A stretch of 44,931 bases of DNA from QS-5-54-17 sp964489295 (lineage in GTDB: Bacteria; Patescibacteriota; Saccharimonadia; QS-5-54-17): positions 1-44,931 of the forward strand of contig CAZAXT010000002.1 in NCBI GenBank assembly GCA_964489295.1, given 5' to 3'. Position 1 is the first letter of the stretch, and each line of letters starts with the position of its first letter. The translations under genes were made by a program, and so were the position numbers. Of the stretch, positions 25,097 through 33,433 are shown piece by piece. Under the pieces are notes generated by a model. It was given only the letters and a program-made list of their open reading frames with translations, searched no databases and was not told the DNA's origin.

Positions 25097-25357
25097 TTAC
25101 TGCGGATTCTCGGATATCACTTCAAGCGCGTCGGTTTCCAGCGTGCCTTCGATATCAACATCTTGCAAAAACTGCTCTGCCCGGCTCAAATCCTCCGCCG
25201 CTTCGATATCTGGCGTGGAAATAGCATGCGATTGAGTTTCTTCCCTATCCTGATTGCTCTGATGCCAGGACCACAACCCGAACGCCAACAAACCAACAAC
25301 AACGACCACGAGTATGGCCTCCGTGATACTAAAGCCCGCGTCCCGATTATCCGACAT
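25097..25357 (-). CDS. Orphan prepilin-like small protein
   Basis: 86 residues. The N-terminus MSDNRDAG|FSITEAILVVVVV matches a class III (prepilin) signal: Gly before the cleavage point, Phe at +1, Glu at +5, and a hydrophobic helix to about residue 31. A short acidic C-terminal part (about 50 residues, no Cys) is far smaller than a normal pilin head. The gene lies 16 kb from the pilus cluster, overlapping the 3' end of a secreted-protein gene by 11 bases, which argues for coupled expression. It may be a minor pilin, a competence pseudopilin or a prepilin-peptidase substrate with another role. Confidence 0.7.
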   Translation of the reverse strand: MSDNRDAGFSITEAILVVVVVGLLAFGLWSWHQSNQDREETQSHAISTPDIEAAEDLSRAEQFLQDVDIEGTLETDALEVISENPQ

Positions 25358-26030
25358 ATATCCCCCCGTTCGTTACCATCGGATATACAGTTGGCGCATC
25401 GATAGGTTGGTTGCCATAAATATTACGCCGGTGTGTATGCAGCCAGGCTGAATCGGTGGCTTCTTGCATGGTGTGGGGAAGTCGCAGCAACTGATCCCGA
25501 TAGACATCGAGAGCTTCGCGAACTTCTTCGACCGCTATGGCGAAACGAACGAGTCGCTCACCGACGTTACTATCGGCGCAATCAAATTCGAACCGGTATT
25601 TTTGAACGACCGTAACCGCGGCCGACGTGTTCGCCTGAGCGGTGTCGACCGAATCCAGACGACTATCATACGTAGCCGTACGTATATTCTCCTTTTCGGC
25701 CAAAGTCCGGAGCTCCGTATCGACCCGGCGCAAGGCGTTTTCGAGGTTGCTGACCCGGGTGGCAAGATCCGGTATGGCTTGCTGTATGCGGGATTTCGCG
25801 TCCGCGCATGTTTGTCCGGACATGCTGGTGGTGCGTGCTTCGGCTTCACCGCGTATCCGTTCTTGACGTTGTTGGGCGCTTTCTTGGGTTGGAGCCAGAT
25901 TCTGATCGGTTTGTCCGTCCGGAGGCTGGTGTTCGTGCCCCGCATGCGCTCCTACGGATGGAAGCATCGTAAATACGACACAGACGACGCTGATGGTTGC
26001 CAAAAAAGACGCAATAAAGAACGGTTTCAT
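25347..26030 (-). CDS. Exported coiled-coil protein of unknown function
   Basis: 227 residues. A signal peptide occupies residues 1-28 or so (MKPFFIASFLATISV, cleavage probably after VGAHA), followed by a short His-rich start (HAGHEHQPP), a Gln/Glu/Arg linker and a long helical region (ATRVSNLENALRRVDTELR) suggesting a coiled coil. Two Cys (TCADAK, DCADSN) could pair. The ATG at 26030 puts the signal peptide at the N-terminus; upstream in-frame sequence is not signal-like. It overlaps the orphan prepilin gene and may form a unit with it. No family recognised. Confidence 0.7.
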   Translation of the reverse strand: MKPFFIASFLATISVVCVVFTMLPSVGAHAGHEHQPPDGQTDQNLAPTQESAQQRQERIRGEAEARTTSMSGQTCADAKSRIQQAIPDLATRVSNLENALRRVDTELRTLAEKENIRTATYDSRLDSVDTAQANTSAAVTVVQKYRFEFDCADSNVGERLVRFAIAVEEVREALDVYRDQLLRLPHTMQEATDSAWLHTHRRNIYGNQPIDAPTVYPMVTNGGIYVG

Positions 26031-26150
26031 AATGTCATCTTTTGTTGTACCTATTGGCATCCTGCATAACGTCAAACACGCTTACAAACTACCGGTTGAT
26101 GCGCCAGCGTTCGTTGGATGGGATTTTCGACAAACACTGAGCCTTGGGTA

Positions 26151-26777
26151 CTAGTTCGAGTCAGCAGTTCGTGAAGCACTGGCAGTAATGTTGACACCCG
26201 ATTCATCGTCACTGGGCGCTGATATGACAACACGGAGCTGCAGTCCGTTGTCGTGTTCGGCTACATACGATGATCTGTTATTGCTCGTGGATGTCGAGGT
26301 CGTCTGCCATCCGTTTTCACTCAGAGAGCGTTGATAAAAGTCCGACACTTCCTGTGTACTGGCTTGCGTACTCCACGTTGCCGAATACCCGGAAACGCTA
26401 TCCTGGGTCTGCGAGCTGGAGCTTATCACTTCGGCTGGATCGAATACCGGAATTTCCTGGGGGAAATCGTCCGGCAATTCGGTCTGCATTGAAAAGCCAT
26501 TATCCGTTGAGTCATCACTCGTGTCGCCGCCGTTCGTTTCTACCTGAACCTCATCAGCCGCGTCTGACACTTCATCGGCTACTTTGTTAAACAAAAGTCC
26601 GATGGCGATAGCGGCCAGTACCCCTAGTAGAATCAGCACACCGACAATAATGAGTACTATTTTGAGCGCTTTATTGTTGGAACCGCCCGAGGTGTTCTGT
26701 TGCTCGTTCGCGGTTGCGTTCTCCGTCTGCTGTTGTTGTGTATCACCTGACTCTGGATTATGTTCGTTATCCGCCAT
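26151..26777 (-). CDS. Membrane-anchored protein with Gln/Asn-rich N-terminus and small extracellular domain
   Basis: 208 residues from the ATG at 26777, which sits behind AGGAGG; a GTG one codon upstream is less likely. A Gln/Asn/Glu-rich cytoplasmic segment (1-35), one helix (about 38-62, KIVLIIVGVLILLGVLAAI), an acidic Ser/Thr-rich linker, and a C-terminal domain of about 85 residues with the pattern GYSATWSTQASTQEVSDFY...GWQTTSTSTS. This pattern is seen in many small exported domains of unknown function. It is followed at 26030 by the coiled-coil protein on the same strand. Confidence 0.7.
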   Translation of the reverse strand: MADNEHNPESGDTQQQQTENATANEQQNTSGGSNNKALKIVLIIVGVLILLGVLAAIAIGLLFNKVADEVSDAADEVQVETNGGDTSDDSTDNGFSMQTELPDDFPQEIPVFDPAEVISSSSQTQDSVSGYSATWSTQASTQEVSDFYQRSLSENGWQTTSTSTSNNRSSYVAEHDNGLQLRVVISAPSDDESGVNITASASRTADSN

Positions 26778-26820
26778 CACTCCTCCTTGGTTCTTAATTT
26801 ATGCATGTTCCCTTGAGATG

Positions 26821-27219
26821 CTACTTGAGTAATGAGATACCGCCGATCAACGGCAATGGCTTCTTTTCTTCATTGACTACATTGATGATACCCATGATCA
26901 CCAGTATAACCCCGAAGATCCAGATTATTGCCCAAAGAAGGAATCCAATCAATATAAACATTAATATCCAACTGACAATATTCCCGATCACCCAAAACAA
27001 GAGTAGATTTAATTGCTGATTGGCGTGATACATGGCAAAGTCGTTGTTTTTCATGTCCATTACCATGGGAAGGAAAAACAAAATAGGCATTAGATAGCCA
27101 ATAATGCCGGTGGCTTTGGCGTTATCCGCATCACCGGCTGTTTGCTCGGATTGTGTATCCGTTTGTTCCTGCGTATTCCGCATTTTTTGTGTTTCTTCGG
27201 TGTTTTGTGGCTCCGCCAT
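26821..27219 (-). CDS. DUF4870-type small membrane protein
   Basis: 132 residues: a polar Glu/Gln/Thr-rich N-terminus (1-35), then three membrane helices with the DUF4870 signature NNDFAMYHANQQLNLLL between the first and second. The family is widespread and without a known function. ATG 27219 lies behind GGAGGT and downstream of a TGTTATAAT promoter shared back-to-back with the CCA-adding enzyme promoter. It leads a run of envelope genes (26821 to 25097). Confidence 0.8.
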   Translation of the reverse strand: MAEPQNTEETQKMRNTQEQTDTQSEQTAGDADNAKATGIIGYLMPILFFLPMVMDMKNNDFAMYHANQQLNLLLFWVIGNIVSWILMFILIGFLLWAIIWIFGVILVIMGIINVVNEEKKPLPLIGGISLLK

Positions 27220-27247
27220 ATCCGTACCTCCGTTATTTATTGTTTTA

Positions 27248-27256
27248 ATTATAACA
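27248..27256 (-). promoter_or_regulatory. Extended -10 promoter of the DUF4870-type gene
   Basis: TGTTATAAT on the minus strand, a perfect extended -10 about 29 bases before the ATG, leaving a leader with GGAGGT. Confidence 0.6.
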
Positions 27257-27297
27257 CATATACGACCGATGCAAGCAAAAATATCCGGAATATACGA

Positions 27298-27303
27298 TAT
27301 AAT
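27298..27303 (+). promoter_or_regulatory. -10 box of cca (leaderless arrangement)
   Basis: A perfect TATAAT with exactly six bases to the ATG at 27310. No ribosome site is possible in that space. Confidence 0.6.
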
Positions 27304-27309
27304 CGGTGT

Positions 27310-28752
27310 ATGCAGGAATGGCCACAATTTACCGCTGCTCACGCTGCCGCCCTGAATTTAAACGAGGCGGGTTTCGAAGCTTACATCATCGGTGGTGCCG
27401 TCCGGGATATGCTGCTTGGGTACATCCCGAAAGATTTTGATCTGGTAACGAACGCGACTCCTGATGAAGTCACTAGTATCGCCGATTTCAAACAACCACG
27501 ATACATCGACACCTCCCAGGCCTATGGAGTCACGCGCGTCCGGATCCCGGTACCTTCGGATGCCGGCGACATCCAGGACGTGGAACTGGAAATCGCCACT
27601 TATCGCCGAGACATAGAAGCCCACCTGGGTCGGACTCAAACCAAAGTCGAGTTCGCCTATCTGGAAGATGACATCCAACGCCGGGATTTCACTGTTAACG
27701 CATTGGCGCTTGACCCGGCCACGTATCAATTAATCGATATCGTCGACGGATTGTCGGATTTAGAAAATACGTTGATACGGTTTATCGGCGAGCCCGAGAC
27801 CCGGATTCAGGAAGACCCGCTTCGTATCCTCCGAGCGATCCGGCTCAAAAACCAACTGGCGTTCCAGTACGATGACGAAACACATCACGCGTTACACCAA
27901 TCGATCCGGCACAACACGCTGGATGACATCGCCACGGACAGGATCAAATTCGAGTTAACCTACATGCTGATACACAAACACCGATCCTCCGCCTTGACCG
28001 ATCTGGACGAGTTGGACACGTTCGACGCATTGCTTCCGGAAGTGGCCGCCCAAAAAGGCGTTGCCCAACCCGAAACGATCCATGCCGAAGGAGACGTATG
28101 GCGGCACTGTATGCTGACGATGCAGTATTTGCCGGACATCATCAGCCCCCGTTTGGCATGGGCGGCGTTACTCCATGACACCGGCAAAGTCACCACGGCT
28201 CGTTCACCGGAAGACACTGGCGACCGGATCCGTTTTGACCAGCATTACCTCGAGGGTGCTAAGATAGCCCGCCGCGTATTGAAACAGCTGGGCTTCGGGA
28301 AACGATTCCGGGAAGAGGTCGCCTGGATGGTGCATCATCACTTAGCTATCGACGATCTTCCCCGGATGCGCCCCGGCCGGGCTAAACACATGATGAGTCA
28401 TCCCGCCTTTGCCGATCTACTGGAGCTGCATAAAGCCGACGCCCACGCGGCATGGAGTGTCAGCGACTCGGGTGCCGTAGATTCTGGTCCGGCCGATTTT
28501 CCCGAACTCGAACGGATATGGCACGACTTCCAACAACAAACCCATCAATACCCGCCCTCGCTCAAACATGACCTTGGCATCGATGGCACATGGTTGATGC
28601 GAAACTTCCAACTTTCCGGCGGACCGCGCATCGGGGAAATCCTGGGTATACTGGAAGAGAAATACCTTGATGAGGAGATCGCTACTACAGAGGATGCTGA
28701 AGCAGCGGTCACGCATTACTTACGACACGGGTCAAACGAAGATAGCGGATAG
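27310..28752 (+). CDS. cca: tRNA nucleotidyltransferase (CCA-adding enzyme) with HD domain
   Basis: Adds or repairs the CCA end of tRNA. 480 residues. The nucleotidyltransferase head shows YIIGGAVRDMLLG and the catalytic DFDLVT, then the RRDFTVNALALD and EDPLRILRAIRLKNQL motifs. The second half has an HD hydrolase domain (VWRHCMLTM, LLHDTGKVTT, MVHHHLAIDD), as in class II enzymes with 2',3'-cyclic phosphodiesterase-type HD domains. The start is fixed by the -10 box six bases upstream and by the alignment of the head domain; longer upstream frame extension overlaps the divergent gene. A pure poly(A) polymerase role is less likely. Confidence 0.95.
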   Translation: MQEWPQFTAAHAAALNLNEAGFEAYIIGGAVRDMLLGYIPKDFDLVTNATPDEVTSIADFKQPRYIDTSQAYGVTRVRIPVPSDAGDIQDVELEIATYRRDIEAHLGRTQTKVEFAYLEDDIQRRDFTVNALALDPATYQLIDIVDGLSDLENTLIRFIGEPETRIQEDPLRILRAIRLKNQLAFQYDDETHHALHQSIRHNTLDDIATDRIKFELTYMLIHKHRSSALTDLDELDTFDALLPEVAAQKGVAQPETIHAEGDVWRHCMLTMQYLPDIISPRLAWAALLHDTGKVTTARSPEDTGDRIRFDQHYLEGAKIARRVLKQLGFGKRFREEVAWMVHHHLAIDDLPRMRPGRAKHMMSHPAFADLLELHKADAHAAWSVSDSGAVDSGPADFPELERIWHDFQQQTHQYPPSLKHDLGIDGTWLMRNFQLSGGPRIGEILGILEEKYLDEEIATTEDAEAAVTHYLRHGSNEDSG

Positions 28753-28770
28753 GTCCCGAAGTATCCGAAT

Positions 28771-29616
28771 CTAATTTTGTTCGAAGTCAGTATGCTCCGT
28801 CCCAACCCAGACATATTCCCATAACTCAGCTTCCGGCCCGAGTTTATCCACTCCTTCAGGGTAGCTTGGCAGGAAACCGTATTCACGTGCGTTGGCGTAC
28901 TCATTGTCGCTTAACCACTCATACGCTTCTGTCTGGCCGAATTGATCCAGCGACTGATTGGCAACGGCGTCATTGACATCGATCGTATAGCCACTGTGGT
29001 GCTTGGAGTAACCGGGGATGGAGTACTCTTGGAGTACTGCGTTGATATCTTCATCGGCTTCACCGTTCGTGATTTGCTGGGCCGTGTACCGACTACCCTG
29101 TTCTTCCTTGGCTCGCTGAGCTAATTGTGAATCAAAAATAATTTGCTGTGTTTCGACCGAACGATATCCCGACACCAAACGCAGTGATATATTGTCTTCG
29201 CTGGCCGCTTGCTTCAGTCGCTGCCATGCCTCGATCGCCTCGGGCTGCAACTGTTCACCGTTGATGTTCTCGAGCGAACGGTTGGGCGTATACTGCAACC
29301 GATATCCCCGCTCCTCGGCGATACTCCGAATGTGACGATCAACAGCACCATTACTCACTATTTCCGGCGGTTCACTGATGCGGTCCACACCCGGTAAATC
29401 TACTTCGTAATATCGCTCGACAAACCGTTCCGCAATAGGAGTTTGTGGTTGCGGGGTATCCTGTTGGGTGTTTTGGGATTGTCGCTCATCTTGTTGGCTT
29501 TCCTGCCGGGATTGGTACCACTGCCATCCATACCAACCCGCTGCTCCGAGTAAAAGTATGACGGCTATAAGTAAAAGCGCTTTGGGCCATTTTTTCTGAG
29601 CTACATGTTTATCCAT
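28771..29616 (-). CDS. VanY-type D-Ala-D-Ala carboxypeptidase-like protein with altered zinc site
   Basis: 281 residues: an N-terminal membrane anchor (about 12-34), a Gln-rich linker (35-60) and a VanY/peptidase M15B domain. SGYRS (149-153) and the zinc motif SKHHSGYTIDV (204-214; His206 and Asp213 as ligands) are present. The third motif, usually E-x-W-H, reads ELWEYVWVG (264-272): the catalytic Glu264 remains but the zinc-ligand His is Glu267 (codon at 28816-28818). It may bind metal with a Glu, or be a peptidoglycan-binding protein without activity. ATG 29616 follows a purine-rich site; an ATG at 29646 lies inside the -10. Confidence 0.85.
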   Translation of the reverse strand: MDKHVAQKKWPKALLLIAVILLLGAAGWYGWQWYQSRQESQQDERQSQNTQQDTPQPQTPIAERFVERYYEVDLPGVDRISEPPEIVSNGAVDRHIRSIAEERGYRLQYTPNRSLENINGEQLQPEAIEAWQRLKQAASEDNISLRLVSGYRSVETQQIIFDSQLAQRAKEEQGSRYTAQQITNGEADEDINAVLQEYSIPGYSKHHSGYTIDVNDAVANQSLDQFGQTEAYEWLSDNEYANAREYGFLPSYPEGVDKLGPEAELWEYVWVGTEHTDFEQN

Positions 29617-29644
29617 GGTAATTTCCGTCCCCTCGTGTACCGTC

Positions 29645-29653
29645 ATTGTACCA
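29645..29653 (-). promoter_or_regulatory. Extended -10 promoter of the VanY-like gene
   Basis: TGGTACAAT on the minus strand, 28 bases before the chosen ATG, with a leader containing GAGGGGA. Confidence 0.55.
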
Positions 29654-29761
29654 ACGTTTCATATGATCCGATACACGTTGACTGTCTCGGTTATTGCAAT
29701 ATCCCGATGTTACACAAACCCCGTATCAAGCGGTGAAAAATTGCTAATGCTCGTGGTTATT

Positions 29762-29770
29762 TGCTACCAT
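29762..29770 (+). promoter_or_regulatory. Extended -10 promoter of the bactofilin-like gene
   Basis: TGCTACCAT, about 28 bases before the ATG at 29799, followed by a strong AGGGGAGG at 29785-29792. Confidence 0.5.
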
Positions 29771-29798
29771 AAACACAGATAGTCAGGGGAGGATGAGT

Positions 29799-30938
29799 AT
29801 GCGTTTGATGCGTTTGATCGTAGTAGTGCTGGCGATAACGCTTGTCGGGTTCGGGGGTGTAGCCTACGCCGCGGACATACAAACCAGCGAAACGGTAACC
29901 GTAGCTTCCGGGGAAACGATCGAGGACGACCTGTTTGCTTCTGCCACGACGATCCGCATCGACGGTACGGTGGCCGGCGATGCCTATGTAGCGGGCGAAC
30001 AAGTTACCATCACCGGTACCGTGGAAGGTGACGTTTTTGCTGCGGCACAGAGCATTAATGTCAGTGGCTCGGTCGGAAGTATCCGGGCTGCCAGCCAATC
30101 CGTAAACTTCTCCGGCGCCACGGTGGACGGCGGCGTAACGTATTTCGGGAATACCTATAGCAGCAATCAACAAACCCGGGTTAATGATGGAATTCTGTTC
30201 TTTGGTAATACCGGCACGTTCGCCGGAGACATCGCGCATGGAATTACCGCGTTCGCCCAGACAGTAGTCGTACCCGGTACGATCGGCACCGATTCGACTA
30301 TTACGTCCGAAACGTTCCGTGTCACGGAATCAGCCACTGTTAACGGTCCCGTCACCCACCGTTCCGCTACCGAGCCGGAGATAGCTCCGGGCGCCCAGAT
30401 CGACGGAGAGATCATCCGGGAGGATAGACCCCAGGAAATGCAATTCACTAGTGGATTGGAAAATGCGGCCTTCCTGTTTTCGCTGTGGTCGTTCATAGCA
30501 GCACTCGTGACCGGTGCCGTCCTATTGCTCATCGTCCGCAAACCATTCTCCGAAACGGCAAGCACGGTGATGAAACGACCGTGGGCAAGTCTGGGATGGG
30601 GTGTTATCGCGCTTGCTATCCTCGGGCCGCTTTTGTTGCTCCTGCTTCTCACCGTAGTAGGCATACCGCTAGCTATTATTTTACTTGGCCTCGCGCTGGC
30701 GGCTTTGTATATAAGCAAATTCGTCGTTGGTATCGCACTGGGGAAAGTCGTGCTCTCGTGGGTTAACCATTCCAGACGGCCACGTCTGTTCGAGAGTTTC
30801 TTCATTGGTTTGCTAATCCTCTACATACTCCATTTCATCCCCTTCATATCCTTCCTGGTCTCCTTGCTGGTGGCCATTCTTGGAGTCGGGGCCATTCTGC
30901 TTTACGCAACATCGGCCATCCGCGCCCAACACCGGTAA
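29799..30938 (+). CDS. Exported bactofilin-like (polymer-forming) protein with C-terminal membrane domain
   Basis: 379 residues. A signal peptide (MRLMRLIVVVLAITLVGFGG, cleavage probably after AYA) leads a beta-solenoid region (about 30-205) of repeated G-T/S-V-x-G-D-hydrophobic units (IDGTVAGDAYVAG, ITGTVEGDVFAAA, VSGSVGSIRAAS) like bactofilins. Four or five membrane helices follow (about 225-375). Bactofilins are normally cytoplasmic; this arrangement puts the polymerising face outside. Start 29799 is preferred over 29793, which touches the ribosome site. It may organise the cell surface. It is convergent with the methyltransferase gene. Confidence 0.85.
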   Translation: MRLMRLIVVVLAITLVGFGGVAYAADIQTSETVTVASGETIEDDLFASATTIRIDGTVAGDAYVAGEQVTITGTVEGDVFAAAQSINVSGSVGSIRAASQSVNFSGATVDGGVTYFGNTYSSNQQTRVNDGILFFGNTGTFAGDIAHGITAFAQTVVVPGTIGTDSTITSETFRVTESATVNGPVTHRSATEPEIAPGAQIDGEIIREDRPQEMQFTSGLENAAFLFSLWSFIAALVTGAVLLLIVRKPFSETASTVMKRPWASLGWGVIALAILGPLLLLLLLTVVGIPLAIILLGLALAALYISKFVVGIALGKVVLSWVNHSRRPRLFESFFIGLLILYILHFIPFISFLVSLLVAILGVGAILLYATSAIRAQHR

Positions 30939-30985
30939 GCCGGGTGAAACACCGGAAAGGTGCGTGCACAACAACCCGCCATCGA

Positions 30986-31714
30986 CTACTCCCTCTTGCA
31001 AGCTCGCACCAAAACTGAGGTACCGAATGGGAAATTCAGATACTGCATTACCCGGGCTTCTACGCGCAACAGCGATACAAAAAGACGGTTGATGAACCCT
31101 GGAAGCATTACATAGGATGTTTCTTGTCTGCGGGATAATGTTTTCTCCAACACCCGGAATCCGACGATAAGCGGGAACGAAAAAACGATCGCATAACTGC
31201 GTTTCGTCACCGAATAGTTGGCATGGTTGAGTTTTCGACAGAGACCCGAGGCCCGGTATCGACGATAGTGATGGAGACTCTCGTCATGACCGCTCCACAA
31301 CCACTGGTAGGCCGGTACCGTTATCAGTAAAGAACCGCTGGGTTTAAGCACCCGCCGCCACTCCCGCAGCGCCGACTCGTCACGCTCGATATGCTCCAAA
31401 ACGTCCAGAGCTACGACCGCATCGAAGTGATTATCCGGAAACGGCAGACGTACACCATCCACGTGATGTACTCGTTTAATGCCCCTCTTTTTTAAGAATG
31501 CGATCGCTTCTGCAGAGCTATCTACGTTGGTAACTTCACCGTATTGCTCCAATACCGGCACCATTCCGCCGGTGCCCGAACCGACATTAAGAATGGTATT
31601 GCTTTCCCGGGGCACCATCCGTCGCAACTGCCGCTGCACGATATCCTTACGTCCCACGTGCCACCAGTACATATCTTCCAGCTCGGCCATGGCCTGATAC
31701 TCCGAGATATTCAT
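30986..31714 (-). CDS. Class I SAM-dependent methyltransferase
   Basis: 242 residues. The N-terminus (YQAMAELEDMYWWHVGRKDI) matches the many methyltransferases of sugar and lipid clusters that begin with a W-W-x-x-x-R motif. Motif I is LNVGSGTGGMVPVL, motif II has the acidic Asp of TNVDSSAEA, motif IV is FDAVVALDVLEHIE and the post-motif is VLKPSGSLLITVPAY. A Tyr-rich block (HDESLHHYRRY) and a C-terminal hydrophobic stretch resemble membrane-associated glycan or polyprenol methyltransferases. The substrate is unknown. Ribosome site AAGGTGA; promoter TGTTACGAT. Confidence 0.88.
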   Translation of the reverse strand: MNISEYQAMAELEDMYWWHVGRKDIVQRQLRRMVPRESNTILNVGSGTGGMVPVLEQYGEVTNVDSSAEAIAFLKKRGIKRVHHVDGVRLPFPDNHFDAVVALDVLEHIERDESALREWRRVLKPSGSLLITVPAYQWLWSGHDESLHHYRRYRASGLCRKLNHANYSVTKRSYAIVFSFPLIVGFRVLEKTLSRRQETSYVMLPGFINRLFVSLLRVEARVMQYLNFPFGTSVLVRACKRE

Positions 31715-31740
31715 ATAATCACCTTTTCATACATTGCCCA

Positions 31741-31749
31741 ATCGTAACA
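31741..31749 (-). promoter_or_regulatory. Extended -10 promoter of the methyltransferase
   Basis: TGTTACGAT on the minus strand, 26 bases before the ATG, with AAGGTGA in the leader. Confidence 0.5.
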
Positions 31750-31850
31750 GCCGGGCGTTAGTGTTTGTATGCCCTCCGAGTATGCGCCCGCTTCAGGTCT
31801 TATCCGTGACGGGATTCGTGATAGCACATGCTTCCGGAAGCTCGCCAGTT

Positions 31851-31859
31851 TGTTATGAT
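31851..31859 (+). promoter_or_regulatory. Extended -10 promoter of the RnfD/FNR fusion gene (leaderless arrangement)
   Basis: TGTTATGAT, with the hexamer ending at 31859 and the ATG at 31867, seven bases away. Confidence 0.5.
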
Positions 31860-31866
31860 ACACAGT

Positions 31867-33423
31867 ATGCAAAGGGTAAACGCGATCCTGAACCGGTTCA
31901 ATATGTATATCCTGATGCGGGTGTATCTGGGAACGCTTATTCTGATCGCCGCCGGTTTGAGTTTCCTGGACTACCTCCCCTATGACAGCGTCGACATTTT
32001 ACTGACAAGCATATACTTGATCGTCGCGTGCATAGCATTCAACTGGGTATTCGCGTGGTGGCATAAAGCCGCCACCAGCTTGGACTCCCCTATCATAACC
32101 GCCATGATCCTGACGTTGATAGTCAGTCCGTTGTCGCTGACCACTATCTGGTGGTTACCCGGTGTACTTGCGTTTGTGGCTATGGCCGTAAAGTACAACC
32201 TCTCGTTTTACCCCTCGCATATTTTCAACCCGGCCGCGCTCGCCGTGGTGATCAGTGCTGTGGTGCTCAGCCAGCCCGCCAGCTGGTGGGTCGGCACCCA
32301 GCTTTTAACACCGTTCATAATCCTGGGCGGCCTGGTTATCATTCAAAAGATCCAGCGGTGGGAGTTAATCGGCACGTTCCTGGGTGCATATCTTTTCCTG
32401 ACCGTTGCCATATCAATGGTGCAGGGCACGTTATCTTCCCTGCCAACGACACTGGAAACCCTGCTTTTGTATTCACCGTTGTTATTCTTCACCTTTGTCA
32501 TGCTGGTGGAGCCGGCGACATCCCCGACCAAACTCCGGAATCAGATCACATACGGAGCGACTACCGCCGTAGCCGTTGTACTCTTGCAGCATGTGGACAT
32601 AGCCGCCCTGCTCGGGAATCCCGGGATAACCCTGCCGAGCGGATTCGAATTGGGATTACTGCTTGGCAACGTATTCGCCGCGGTCAGTGAACCCAGTAGG
32701 CGGCATAAACTAAAACTTACCGCTACTACTGAAGAAGCCGCCGATACGGCCAGTTTCCATTTTAAAAAGCCGTTTAAACTGACATACGCACCGGGGCAAT
32801 TCATGGTGTGGACACTGCCCCATCGACACGCCGACGCCCGGGGAAACCGGCGGTGGTTCACGATTTCCTCATCCCCGACCGAAGACGAGTTGATGATCAC
32901 TATGCGCTTCAGCGAGTCCTCAAGCAGCTTCAAGCGGGCTATCCGGCAACTGGAACCGGGTGACCATATAACCGCTCATGGGCCGGGCGGGGAATTCACG
33001 CTCCCCAAAGATGCGGATCAACCATTGATATGGATTGCCGGCGGTATCGGTATTACACCCTTCCGGAGCATGGCGAAATACCTCTACGACACCGGCGAAA
33101 CCCGCGACATTACCCTGTTCTACGGCAACCCGACCACCGAAGCCATCGCTTTCAAAGACACATTTGACGACATAGCCGGCTCGATCGGCCTGAAGCCGGT
33201 ATACGCCATCACCGATGAAACGCCGCCGGAGGGTACACAGTTCGAGTACGGCTTCATAAACGCCGATATGATCGAACGGCACGCGCCCGGCTACGCCGAA
33301 GCGGTGTTCTATCTCTCAGGCCCGCAACCCATGGTCGAGTCTTTCGAAGCCATGCTCCGGGATATGGGCATCAAGCGGGACCGGATCAAAACCGATTACT
33401 TCCCTGGCTACGAAGATACGTAA
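31867..33423 (+). CDS. RnfD/NqrB-like membrane domain fused to a ferredoxin-NAD(P) reductase domain
   Basis: 518 residues. The first 275 hold about nine membrane helices with RnfD/NqrB-type motifs: HIFNPAALAVVIS and LVEPATSPTKLRNQITYG. The remainder is an FNR-type flavoprotein: RRWFTISSSP (FAD), GPGGEFTLP, IAGGIGITPFRSMAKYL (NAD(P) phosphate), FYGNPTTEAIAF and FYLSGPQPMVESFEAMLRDMG, ending KTDYFPGY. It thus joins a membrane redox or ion-pumping module to its own NAD(P)H dehydrogenase in one chain. No Rnf or Nqr partner genes are nearby. It may donate electrons to a quinone, FMN or extracytoplasmic acceptor. Start from the promoter seven bases upstream; an ATG at 31855 overlaps the -10. Confidence 0.88.
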   Translation: MQRVNAILNRFNMYILMRVYLGTLILIAAGLSFLDYLPYDSVDILLTSIYLIVACIAFNWVFAWWHKAATSLDSPIITAMILTLIVSPLSLTTIWWLPGVLAFVAMAVKYNLSFYPSHIFNPAALAVVISAVVLSQPASWWVGTQLLTPFIILGGLVIIQKIQRWELIGTFLGAYLFLTVAISMVQGTLSSLPTTLETLLLYSPLLFFTFVMLVEPATSPTKLRNQITYGATTAVAVVLLQHVDIAALLGNPGITLPSGFELGLLLGNVFAAVSEPSRRHKLKLTATTEEAADTASFHFKKPFKLTYAPGQFMVWTLPHRHADARGNRRWFTISSSPTEDELMITMRFSESSSSFKRAIRQLEPGDHITAHGPGGEFTLPKDADQPLIWIAGGIGITPFRSMAKYLYDTGETRDITLFYGNPTTEAIAFKDTFDDIAGSIGLKPVYAITDETPPEGTQFEYGFINADMIERHAPGYAEAVFYLSGPQPMVESFEAMLRDMGIKRDRIKTDYFPGYEDT

Positions 33424-33433
33424 CAGTCAAGGA

